From Marsupella aquatica (taxonomy: Eukaryota > Marchantiophyta): a DNA stretch of 64,000 nt. The stretch spans positions 7,998,001 to 8,062,000 of the forward strand of contig OZ316899.1 of the NCBI GenBank assembly GCA_973895155.1, written 5' to 3'. Below the pieces are notes generated by a model. That model was not told the DNA's origin and did no database searches. It was given only the letters and a program-made list of their open reading frames with translations. Made by a program: the position numbers and the translations under genes. Numbering within the stretch: the first letter of the stretch is position 1; each line of letters begins with the position of its first letter. Below are positions 55,403 to 64,000 of this stretch, one piece after another.

Positions 55403-58400
55403 CGGATCCGGCTTGGAGACCTTTGTTAGATTACCTTGGCTGAAGCAAAAAGTGCCGGATTTGGACTTGCTGGAATTTGTGGGATCATGGGATCACAATT
55501 TGGATGCAACCAAGGTATACATGAGGGTATTCTATCTCACTCCCAAGGTGATTGCCAAGGTATTTGGCTTGCAAATAGGCAATAAGACCAAGGTGGACTC
55601 CGGGAAGAACCTGCTAGATAAGGACTTCTGATCGTTCCCTGGGCCATCCAACAAAGAATGACTTCTTTTGGAACACCTGCACCAACCCGCACATAGGGAA
55701 AATTGTTGAATTCCTATGGGCAACCTTGCATTGCAATATGGCAAGGCCGGAGATTGGCAAGGCACAAGCCTACCTTAAAGAGAGACCAGACCCAAGTAGG
55801 GACTACAACAGGTACCTCCTCACCCAATTGACAAAGATCTTTAAGGAGGAACAAGTAATAGGCTAGGGGAGCATGTCCTGGCTTGGTTATCACATACCGT
55901 TGTTATGTCGGTACGCCCAAAGTCAGACCTTCACGCCCGTACTTCCCTTATAGGCAAGAGCACTAGAAGGGGGGTTGGAAGAGAGGCTGGCAACAAAGGA
56001 ACCCAAACTGATTGGCAGCCTTACTATCCAGCAGCGGTTCATGCCAAGAAAGCAACCAGCCATGGAGAGCTTGGCACAAATGTTGTAGAAGGAGAAGCTG
56101 GCAGTTGCGGTACAGGTGCCGGTGCAAAACACCGTTACAAAGGTGGGCCCAAGACGACCAACAAGGGAAGATCCCTTTGCCGGGGCCACGGAAAGAAGGA
56201 GGCCAGTGCAAGAACAAGGAGTGCGGATGTACGTGGGAGGCTTGGAATCAGAACCCAAGGAACGGGGTCCGAGATCCCAAGTCTCAGTGAAGAGAGGGAG
56301 AAGCAAGTATGGGCGCAAAATCCAAAGCCAACCGTATGCTCCTTCCAGCAGGAGGACACCTTTACGGACAGTCAAGGGGAAGACAAGGAGGAACCTGAAC
56401 TCCACGCCGGAAGGGTAGGAGTGGAGGACTACAAGGATGAGGACTTTGGCTACAACAAGGATTGCCCCGTACCAGGGGTTAGGAGTTTTGGCCAGTTCAT
56501 TCCCACACTTCCGAGAGTGGTCCATGGGGACCCGGAGCAGCAGGTAAGCCCTGAGTCTCCCCCACTAGAGGTCCCTCCTCTGGATTTCAACCGAATGAAG
56601 CAAGCCGCACAAGAGCTACAGGAGCGACTCAGGGATCTGGCTGAAGCAACCCAAAACCAGGAGAAAGACTTACCGGGGGGAGGGTGGCCAAGAGACATCC
56701 AGCGGCATACAAAAAGACAAGCCAATCCGATGCCCACTTTTGACAAGGTTAGAAAGGAGGCATGGGAACAGAGGTTGTGATGGCAAATGCCGGTTTTTCC
56801 TGGACGCTCCACGTATGCACATTGCCGAGCCATGGAGTACGGGAAGATGTAGGGTGCTTGCCCTAGGCATCTTTGGAGCAGAGTTGGAGATGGGGCTGTT
56901 TATCCAAAAGGAGGTATTGGATAAAAGCCGTTTGGAGGAAGTGGTGGTTTTGGAGAGGATGAAGAAGGAAGAAGTCATCCAGCGGCTTAGAAGGGAGGAA
57001 GCCAAAATGGGAGACATAAAGGCAGCCAAGCAGACTCAAGAGGAGCTGCTGGTTAGAAAGCATGAGCTGGGTATCATACAGGGGCAGCTGAGTAGGGCCA
57101 AGGCTGAGAACCAATTAATCAAGAGTAAACTCGCCCAAACCCAAGGGCAATTGGCCAAAGTGCTCAAGGAAAAACAAAGCCAAGAGTAGAGGATACATGA
57201 GTTGAAGGAGGCCGGGCAGGCCGGGCAGGCCAACATTGCGATCTACAATAAGGCCATGGGGGATGCAGCCTAGAGGATGGAGAAGGCATTGAAGGGAGAG
57301 TTGGATGATCTTTGCGAGGACTATCAGCAAAAGTGTGTCAACTATGACAAAACCTACAAGGCCATTGTTCTGCTGAAGGAGGAGCTTGCAACCCTGTTGG
57401 CCAATTTTCAAGCCAACCTACATAGGAAGGACGACATGCTCAATCAACAATACAAAAAGATGAATAAGATGGAGTATGATGTCGTCCACAAGCTCAAAAA
57501 GGAGCTGAAGGAAGCCCAAGAGGAGAAGGCGGCTTTACAAAAAGAGTTGGAGGACACCCGAGGGGAGTTGGATGAGACTCAAAAGGAGTTGGAGGACACC
57601 GTGCCAAAGGTGGAGAACTTGCAACGGTGGGCGGGCAATCAAATGGAGTGACTAAAGAAAATAGGCAAGGAAAGGAAGTGCCCGGCTCCACCAAGTAGAC
57701 CCCCGCTGGTGACAACAAGGTAGCCAGGTGTGGTACTGGCCAAAAGACCAGCCGAGGTACCCTTACCCTTGCCAGAAGTAATGGGCAAAGGGAAGACGAC
57801 GGCTGCCTTGGAAGGGAAGGACAAGAAGAAGCAAAAAACATTTGGCTCAGGAGTCGCCACACTTCCTCAAGACACCATGGCTGAGGTAGAAAGCATGGCA
57901 CCGGCCTTATGCAAAGTCGTGGCCATGAAGGTGGCAGTATTAGAAGTTGGCCAAGAAGACCAGTTGGGAGCGGCCATGACAAGAACTGACTCAAAGTTGT
58001 CGGTCATTGATATTCATCAAACACAACCTTGGGAAGAGGAGACAAGCCTATGAGGAAGAAAATTACAAGGAGGGGGATGCCAACACTAACCAGGCCAATG
58101 TCGGGACTACAAGTACCGATGCCACAATAACGGTCCCACCACTTTTGCAGGCTGGGACGATAGCTGAAACCAAACCCAAGGCCGAGGCCGGGGTCAGACC
58201 AGATAACGCCGAGTATGGGTTGATCTAGTTAGGAGCAGGTAATCTGTCTTAGGATGCAACATTGGCCAAAGAAGGAGAGTTAGGAGCGTCCATTGGGGAC
58301 GAGCCACTACTGGCATGATGATGGTGGAGGGTTGTCCCTTTTAGGGAGGGCGGACATGGGGGAAGGAGGTGTGAGTGGGCAGGGTGGGCAAAGACCTCCA

Positions 58401-59215
58401 GGTTTAGGATTAGGATCAAAGCCAAGAGGTGGCCTTGACACTTCGATTAGTGGGGATTGTGGATTCGCTGGTAAGAGCAACACTTGTGCTCTTGCCCCAC
58501 TATACATAGGCGGATTACAGTTATGATAGATTTAGGCTTATGTTGCAATGAGATGGTAGGTGTGCTACTAAGATAAATACCTGCACAACGGGGAGTTCAG
58601 GGGGTTTTTCTTAAGCAAGTTTTTAGTGCACCAGCAAGGCTGGGATCAATTAGTAAAAGAAGCTCTTGGTTAGTCATATAGTGGATCTTGTGTATATTCA
58701 TGTTTCCTCATACTCATGAGCTGAATAGAGTTGGCCTTCCGACTTAGTTTGCAGATCTTGTGTATGAGAAGTACTAATTGTATGGATTGCACCGGTATCA
58801 CTTAGTCAATAAGAGTCATTTTTCTATTTGTGTGTTGCGTCAACTTGTGTGAAGATTTCCCACACCAACTTCAAGAGAGAAAGGGAGTAAGAAAAGTTGT
58901 AAGAAGCAGTAAGAGTTGGATGTGTCGAGTTGAGAGAGGTCTTAGCGGCTACCCAAGCCAATTGGGCATCATTCTGGGGGCGGAATCCAAATATACCTGA
59001 AGGAAAAGCAGAAGGGGAAGAATAAGAGAGGCAGAGAGTAGGCTGGCAACATAACTCATGACTTGATGAAAGGATCTATCCAGTATATGTGGGTAAGAAG
59101 TTAGCAGCATCCCATGCCGATAAGCCATGGAACCAACCTTGGCAAGACCAAAACAGGTAGGAATCGGCTTGCTAAGGGGGGTTCTTGGGGTTAAAGGGCC
59201 ATGGGACACACCACA
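55402..59215 (+). mobile_element. Repeat family R, copy C (3' part of copy B)
   Basis: The segment continues copy B after the Mutator-like insertion and matches copy A from about 5,985 to 9,700. Coding remnants are 55,402-55,631 (LETFVRLPWL; LTPKVIAKVFGL), 56,740-57,189 and 57,277-57,651 (coiled coil), with the same order of tail blocks and the mutated hairpin at 58,971-58,986. It ends with ATGGGACACACCACAC near 59,202-59,217. Multiple stops show it is inactive. Confidence 0.8.
56740..57651 (+). pseudogene. Repeat-R coiled-coil protein remnant (copy C)
   Basis: The frames at 56,740-57,189 and 57,277-57,651 encode long Glu/Lys/Leu heptad-like stretches (KKEEVIQRLRREEAK; KELKEAQEEKAALQKELED), equal to 7.4-8.25 kb in copy A. 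TAG at 57,187-57,189 and at 57,271-57,273 break the frame. No enzyme motif is present. Confidence 0.5.
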
Positions 59216-59216
59216 C

Positions 59217-59504
59217 TTATGAAAAAATTTGAAGTCTTGCACAATGCTCCGTGAAACTAGCCAAAGGAATGACTTTGGTTAGCTTATAAGCAAGATTGAG
59301 GTTTTCATCAATCTTGATCAACTCAATCTCTTTCTTAGCAACACCCTGCTTGAGAAAGTGATACTTGATATCAATATGCTTTACCCTACCATGTGTCACC
59401 TGGTTTGCCACACTATCATGTATAGCAATGTTGCTATCACAATGAAGATCAACTTGTTCTTGTGGAATCCCCAAATCATGAGCCAATTTCCCCAACCAAA
59501 TAGT
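59217..59504 (-). pseudogene. Copia RNase H fragment, 3' piece
   Basis: The minus frame reads WLGKLAHDLGIPQEQVDL then HCDSNIAIHDSVANQVTHGR and KHIDIKYHFLKQGVA, the usual end of copia RNase H. It joins the piece at 60,524-60,660 if the intervening insertion is removed, giving ATNETI then WLGKLAH in frame. Confidence 0.8.
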
Positions 59505-60523
59505 TGTAAGAAACCATCAGCTCACGGACTAGACAACATGGCGGAATGTGAGAGCACTCAATCTCACACTACACCAACAAGACACCACAATGGAGAAACT
59601 CTTGAAAGATCCATAGCTTATGAGAAGTACATGGGAAGAATGAGGGAGAGAGCGCTCTCCCTTCAACCTATACCCCCCAAGGGGCCAAGAAGTGTGGGCC
59701 TAATCTAAGCGGATCTCATCCTAATGTAATCCAGGGTTAACTAACCCTAGTAAGGCCAAACTAACTAAGCTGGGAACTCAAGTCAATTCCTCCTTCATTT
59801 GGAGGGTGATTGTTGGGGGTCTGTTCACGGGTGAGAGGGCTCTTAGAATTAAAGCTAGTAACGGTGAATGCAAGTATTGCAGTGGGCTGCTGGAGTTGAT
59901 GCCACATCTGTTCGTTCAATGGAGGTTTGCTATCAGGTGCTGGCAGATGTATAGGGATGTGCTTGGGACTCTGTGGGTGCCTTTCGGAGTTGGTCTGCTG
60001 CCCCTGTTGGATGATTCCCTGGGGAAGGAAGTTACTCATTATGTGAAGCTGTTTATGCTTTACCAAATGTTGTGGATGATCTGGAGGGCCCGTAATGATC
60101 ATATGTTCCAGGCCGGTGCTGGTAGGAAATTTGATTTTGGTTTGGTGCTCACTGAGACGGCAGATCACTTGTTTGCTGTGGGCTGCCGTTTTCCGCTTGG
60201 CAGCGTCATGCCCGGGTGAGCCGGGCCGGCGAATGGCTTGCTTTTCATCGTCAGGATTGGTTTCGGGCTGGTCGGCTTCGCTTTGGTGGTGGCGTGGTGT
60301 GATGTCTTTTGGCGCGGTAGTGTCATTGTTAGCTGCTCATTGGTTTTCTTGGGCTCCCAGGGGCCCTGTTGGGGATGTGGGGCTGCTGGGGTGTGTTGGC
60401 CCCGGACTGTTGCCCCTGCTGTGTTGTTAGGTTCTGGCTGCATTGGCCTTTGTTGTCCCCCCCTATCCGTGGGGTTTCACGGTATTAAAATTTATAAAAA
60501 ATCCATTCCAAGGAATTCCTAAC
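59505..60523 (+). mobile_element. Insertion containing a LINE 3' end, in a copia RNase H gene
   Basis: The block is flanked by AATAGT on both sides (59,499-59,504 and 60,524-60,529), and removing it with one repeat restores the RNase H reading frame. It carries a LINE-type zinc-binding domain frame (59,806-60,219) and an A-rich stretch near 60,487-60,502. A six-base duplication is short for a LINE and the A-rich part is not terminal, so it may be a composite insertion. Confidence 0.6.
59806..60219 (+). pseudogene. LINE reverse-transcriptase zinc-binding (zf-RVT-like) C-terminal fragment
   Basis: The 137-residue frame has FTGERALRIKASNGECKYCS then ELMPHLFVQWRFAIRCWQMY, matching the C..C..H..C-type zf-RVT region of plant L1 elements (here the last Cys position is Gln-Trp), followed by LYQMLWMIWRARNDHMF. 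The polymerase domain is absent, consistent with 5' truncation. Confidence 0.7.
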
Positions 60524-60660
60524 AATAGTCTCATTTGTTGCCTCTACTGTTGCTACATACTCAGCTTTAGTAGATGATTGAGATATGCACTTATGCTTTG
60601 TGGATCTCTAGCTCTCACATCCTCTTGTCAATGTGAAAGAATACCCTGTTGTAGACTTTT
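60524..60660 (-). pseudogene. Copia RNase H fragment, 5' piece
   Basis: The minus strand reads HKCISQSSTKAEYVATVEATNET, the central copia RNase H motif with its catalytic Glu. It is separated from the rest by the insertion at 59,505-60,523. Confidence 0.75.
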
Positions 60661-61504
60661 GTTGATCCAAAATTTGGAATGGTAATGAAGGAAGTTGGTG
60701 AAAATATTATACTTTAAAACTTTTTGAACAATCTAGAAGTTACTCAAAACACTATATAAGCAACCTCTTAACCCATTTTGACCCTTAAAGAAGACTTGTG
60801 AAGGGAAGCAAAGAAGTAAGCATTTTCATGGAATAATTGCTTTGGACAAAACCCGATTCTCCTCAAGATTTTGTCACCTGCTTGTTAAATCATTTTACAC
60901 CTCTTTTCCTATTCAATCTTTTCTACTAGATAAATAGAATTAGATACCAAGTGACTTTTCTAAGTCACCCATAGGAATTAGATTTAGAAAGGTTTTAGTT
61001 TCATCCCACCTTGTAGTTTTCCAATCTTAGATAAGAATAGGTTTTTTAGGCCCTTTCACATCTCCAAACTCATGAGGGAGCTTTACTTATGGACTCCCAA
61101 GGAAAATATTGATGTCACTTCTTCTTGATTCATCTTTGACTAATATGGGTCTTTCTCTTATGCCAATTTGGGCTTAGGAGAGAGGATTGAATGAAGAGGA
61201 TGTGTACCACCATTGTTAAATTTGTCATTTTCATTCACTGTTGTTAATACAATCTTGGAATGGATGTGGAAAATAGATTTGGTATGGATGCATTAAAGAT
61301 AAACTTCAAAATCTAGCATGTCGGGAATTTATGAAGTTTCTTGATGTAAAATTGACCTCCCTTAGAGTATATGGAAGTCATAGACTAAAGAACACCAAAT
61401 GTCTATTGAGAAGAGGAACAATTTAATGTCAACCATTTAAAGAAAATCTAAGTAAGAATCATTTCAGTATTTTATGTGTTGAAGATTGTAAAGAAATCGT
61501 TTAA
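60661..61504. other. AT-rich spacer, probable decayed copia sequence
   Basis: I found no frame with a recognisable motif. The stretch continues upstream of the copia RNase H fragment but is too decayed to assign. Confidence 0.4.
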
Positions 61505-61648
61505 TGTTATAACATGTATATTAAACCCTAGTCAACTACCTGAGGTTAGGGAGCAGTTACATAACCTCCCAACAATGTTGCCTATATATACCTTTCCAGG
61601 AATAACATAACGAGTCGGTATGTTGGTGAACACTTGTGTTATAGCACA
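61505..61648 (+). repeat. Second copia-type 5' LTR, truncated element
   Basis: It starts TGTTATAACATG, includes ACCCTAGTC, CAGTTACATAACCTCCC and TATATATACC, and ends near ATAGCACA. It is followed by TTCTCAGCACGACTC, which shares AGCACGACTC with the primer-site region of the copia element at 16.8-23.0 kb. The interior is missing, replaced within about 40 bases by the gypsy LTR region. Confidence 0.55.
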
Positions 61649-61689
61649 TTCTCAGCACGACTCAGTAATGGGGAAACTTTTTTCAACAA

Positions 61690-62459
61690 CTAAGATTGGG
61701 AATAATTTCGGAGAGTTTGCCGAAGCAATGCTTCCCAGAAACCGATATATTTGTCTCCGTTGAAGAAGTACCCAGATACCTCTGCTGGTCGGTAAAGCTC
61801 GCTCTGAGATGGGTAGTCAAAGTTAAGGATGTAGTGGTGTCGTCCTGCTAGGCGGATGGCTCTCTCGTACTCGCGTTCGATTTCGTATCGGCGCGGGTTG
61901 GCGTGTTTCAATGAGTCGGCCAAGTGTCTTCTGGTAGATAGGAACTGCGTCCAGAATCGAATGACCGAACTGGAGAGGATCGTGTGTGACATTCAGAGGA
62001 GATAGTAGTGGCGACTTAGAGCGAACGAGAGAGCTGGGGTCAAAGCTGGCGCGTGGACTGATGGACTGGTGCACTCCAAAGGGTCAGCTCCCTTTTTATA
62101 CCTTGAGGGCTTGTCGATCCCCCGACATCTCCTCGTTGCCTATAGGCTGAACCGTTCACGTTTGTAGTGTACCGGCCACTCCGCCGGTCTGAGTCACCGC
62201 GTGTCAGTGGACGCCTCCCGAAGTTTGTTATACGGACCAGAGGGAGGGGCCCCTCCACGCTCGTAACCCGAGCGTGCGAATGGCGACGCGCCGCCAGCCC
62301 GAACATGAATTCCCCTTATTGACTAATGATTTCCTACTCATAATGGCTACCTAAATACTGTCGTTATGCTAATCATAGCGGCCTAAGATACCCCTAACGT
62401 GCATGCTAGGCACGGTTTAGACCGAATTACTCATTACTCGCCGTACCGGCGACGTCACA
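61690..62459 (-). repeat. Gypsy 3' LTR (approximate left end)
   Basis: On the minus strand it starts TGTGACGTCGCCGGTACGG at 62,459, right after AAGCAGGGAGCTA. A TATA box (TATAAAAAGG) lies at about 62,091-62,101 on the minus strand. The far end cannot be fixed because the 5' LTR is outside the window; 61,690 is an estimate. Confidence 0.6.
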
Positions 62460-64000
62460 TAGCTCCCTGCTTAATTGTGAAGCGTCCTCGCGAACATCAC
62501 TCTCGGCATCGTCGTCTTGATGGTGGTACTTCTTTACACGATCGTAACTAACTCGCGTGGGGAGTAAATCGCCGGCGTACGTCGCAAGCTCCAAAGATCC
62601 GTTAGGGTAGATCTGATTGACTAGGAAGGGCCCTAACCAACGGCTATGAAGCTTCCCTGGAAACTGCATGTACCTACTATCGTACAGAAGGACTAGATCG
62701 CCTGTCACGACATCGACCTTCCGTAGTCTTTTGTCGTGCTGTTTCTTGGAAGTTGCCTGCTTCATTACGGCGTGTCGAGCTGCTAGTAGCCGTGCCTCTT
62801 CCAAGGCTTCAATCTGATAAGCTCGGTCTGACAAACTTTCAGATTCAGGTAAGCGATCCCGAATGCTGACCCGTGGAGTGTGTACTTCAAACTTGACGGG
62901 CACCAACGAATGTTGGCCGAACACGAGAAAGTACGAGCTGTGACTCGTAGTAGTTTTGTAAGCTAGATTATACGAGTACACCGCTGCGTACAACTTATCA
63001 TCCCAATCCGTTTTGTGCACAGCTACAATTTTGTTGAGGATCTTCCCAATGATACCATTTGCTCTCTCTGTCATCCCGTTGGCTTTAGGATGATACGGGG
63101 TAGTCTTGCGGTGCTTGACTAGATAACGCTCCGTAAGTTGGGCTACAGTGTCATTGAGGAAGTGTGTTCCACGGTCGCTTACCAACTCTAAGGGTGGTCC
63201 GAACCGGGTGAAAATCTGTTCATATAAGAACCTGGCGCTGGTTGCAGCGTCGTCCTTCACCGTAGCCCGTGCTTCGACCCACTTGGTGGAGTAATCAATA
63301 GCTAGCAGGATGTACCTGCATCTTCGTCTTCGGGTAATGGGAGTAAATGGCCCGATATAATCAATACCCCACTTTTCGAACGGTGCTAATGGAAGCACGG
63401 ACGTGAGAGGGTGATGATGAGCTCGTCTCGGGGCCCCAGCCCGCTGACACAGGTCACAGCCCTTGATGAAGCATTGTACATCCCGATGCAACGTAGGCCA
63501 CCAATACCTGGAGTCCAGAATCTTTCGAGCTGTTGTGATAGCCGCGAAATGGCCTCCAGCTTCTTCTTCATGCAAGGCCCGCATCACGATAAGCATCTCC
63601 TTATACTCCAAGCAGCGTCGTAACTTCCCATTAACTCCTTCCTTATGTAGGTGACCCTGTACCATGACGTAAGGCCCGGCTTTCCGTAAAAACATAGTGG
63701 CGGCTTCCTGATTGATGCCGTCAGGGATGCGGCCTGTTAAGAGGAAGGTGACTATTGAGCCGTACCACGTTGGCGTCCCCGCCCCTATGTGGAACAACTC
63801 CTCATCCGGAAAAATATCATCAATTGGCTGATCGACTGGTACGCCGTCCAGCCGTGAAAAGAAGTCGGCATTGAGGTGTGCCTTTCCGGGCCGAACCCGA
63901 ACTTCATAGTTAAATTCCTGGAGAAGTAGCATCCACCGGGCTATCCGTCCAGTCACGTCCACTTTGTTGACCATGTACTTCAGGCTATCATGATCCGTGT
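62427..64000 (-). CDS. Ty3/gypsy polyprotein, RNase H end and integrase (runs off the window)
   Basis: An open frame of at least 515 codons enters from beyond 64,000. It has the RNase H end (GRIARWMLLLQEFNYEV; AHLNADFFSRLDG), the integrase HHCC zinc region (GGHFAAITTARKIL.., CFIKGCDLCQRAG), then the D,D,E core: WGIDYIGPFTP near 63,370, ELVSDRGTHF near 63,180 and the GMTERANG Glu near 63,065. The C-terminus has FPGKLHSRWLGPFLV with no chromodomain, closer to Tat/Athila-type gypsy than to chromoviruses. The final codons extend across the polypurine tract into the LTR. No stop breaks it here, so the element may be intact. Confidence 0.9.
   Translation of the reverse strand, partial: TDHDSLKYMVNKVDVTGRIARWMLLLQEFNYEVRVRPGKAHLNADFFSRLDGVPVDQPIDDIFPDEELFHIGAGTPTWYGSIVTFLLTGRIPDGINQEAATMFLRKAGPYVMVQGHLHKEGVNGKLRRCLEYKEMLIVMRALHEEEAGGHFAAITTARKILDSRYWWPTLHRDVQCFIKGCDLCQRAGAPRRAHHHPLTSVLPLAPFEKWGIDYIGPFTPITRRRRCRYILLAIDYSTKWVEARATVKDDAATSARFLYEQIFTRFGPPLELVSDRGTHFLNDTVAQLTERYLVKHRKTTPYHPKANGMTERANGIIGKILNKIVAVHKTDWDDKLYAAVYSYNLAYKTTTSHSSYFLVFGQHSLVPVKFEVHTPRVSIRDRLPESESLSDRAYQIEALEEARLLAARHAVMKQATSKKQHDKRLRKVDVVTGDLVLLYDSRYMQFPGKLHSRWLGPFLVNQIYPNGSLELATYAGDLLPTRVSYDRVKKYHHQDDDAESDVREDASQLSRELCDVAGTASNE

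Noticed and set aside
1-64000. tRNA or rRNA genes
   Set aside because: I looked for cloverleaf-like and rRNA-like blocks while reading and saw none I could support; a tRNAscan or Rfam search would settle it.

Overview
This window looks like repeat-rich plant nuclear DNA. The evidence is the plant-type transposable elements (CACTA with Tnp2, DUF4218-like and DUF4216-like regions; Ty1/copia; Ty3/gypsy; a LINE tail), spliceosomal introns with GT..AG borders, and a plant U-box/armadillo E3 ligase. I infer a non-seed land plant or related streptophyte, with low confidence. Only one gene looks like an ordinary host gene: the U-box protein at 13,560-15,826 (minus), whose last short exon I place at 13,560-13,658.

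Layout. 1-5.0 kb: an unknown ORF, then a decayed multi-exon gene with ubiquitin-like and zinc-finger-like segments and a P-element/THAP9-like transposase core. 5.0-9.7 kb: copy A of a repeat family with a long coiled-coil ORF. 9.7-13.5 kb: two unrecognised ORFs and spacer. 13.5-16.8 kb: the U-box gene and its upstream region. 16,803-23,009: a young copia element (159-bp LTRs differing at one base, target duplication ATTTT) with broken ORFs. 23-26.2 kb: AT-rich spacer with a minisatellite. 26,218-37,072: a complete CACTA element (target duplication TCT) with Tnp2 and SET-domain genes on the minus strand and a TnpA-like gene on the plus strand. 37.1-38.1 kb: an array of palindromes and a Ulp1-like protease fragment. 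39.4-40.46 and 55.4-59.2 kb: the two halves of a second repeat copy (B and C), split by a ~14.9-kb insertion.

That insertion (about 40,462-55,401) is the most interesting object. It has terminal inverted repeats sharing GTGCGAGCAAACAG and an imperfect 10-bp flanking duplication. It carries (i) a five-exon minus-strand gene joining a ParB/sulfiredoxin-like DGNHR domain to an amino-methyltransferase-like domain; (ii) a divergent plus-strand transposase gene with a GCM/WRKY-type finger, MULE-like core and SWIM finger, now broken; (iii) a small acidic-tailed ORF; and (iv) many copies of the palindrome GCTAGCGA-NN-TCGCTAGC in its introns, divergent promoter and right arm, with no full copy noticed elsewhere in the window. 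My hypothesis is a Mutator-like transposon that encodes a ParB-methyltransferase acting with its own parS-like sites. A second retroelement (46,733-51,383; 1.76/1.83-kb LTRs) is nested in its transposase gene.

59.2-64 kb: nested copia, LINE and gypsy remains, ending inside a minus-strand gypsy polyprotein. Three elements here encode, or sit beside, modifiers of DNA or chromatin: the methyltransferase-like protein, the SET protein and the SUMO-protease-like fragment.
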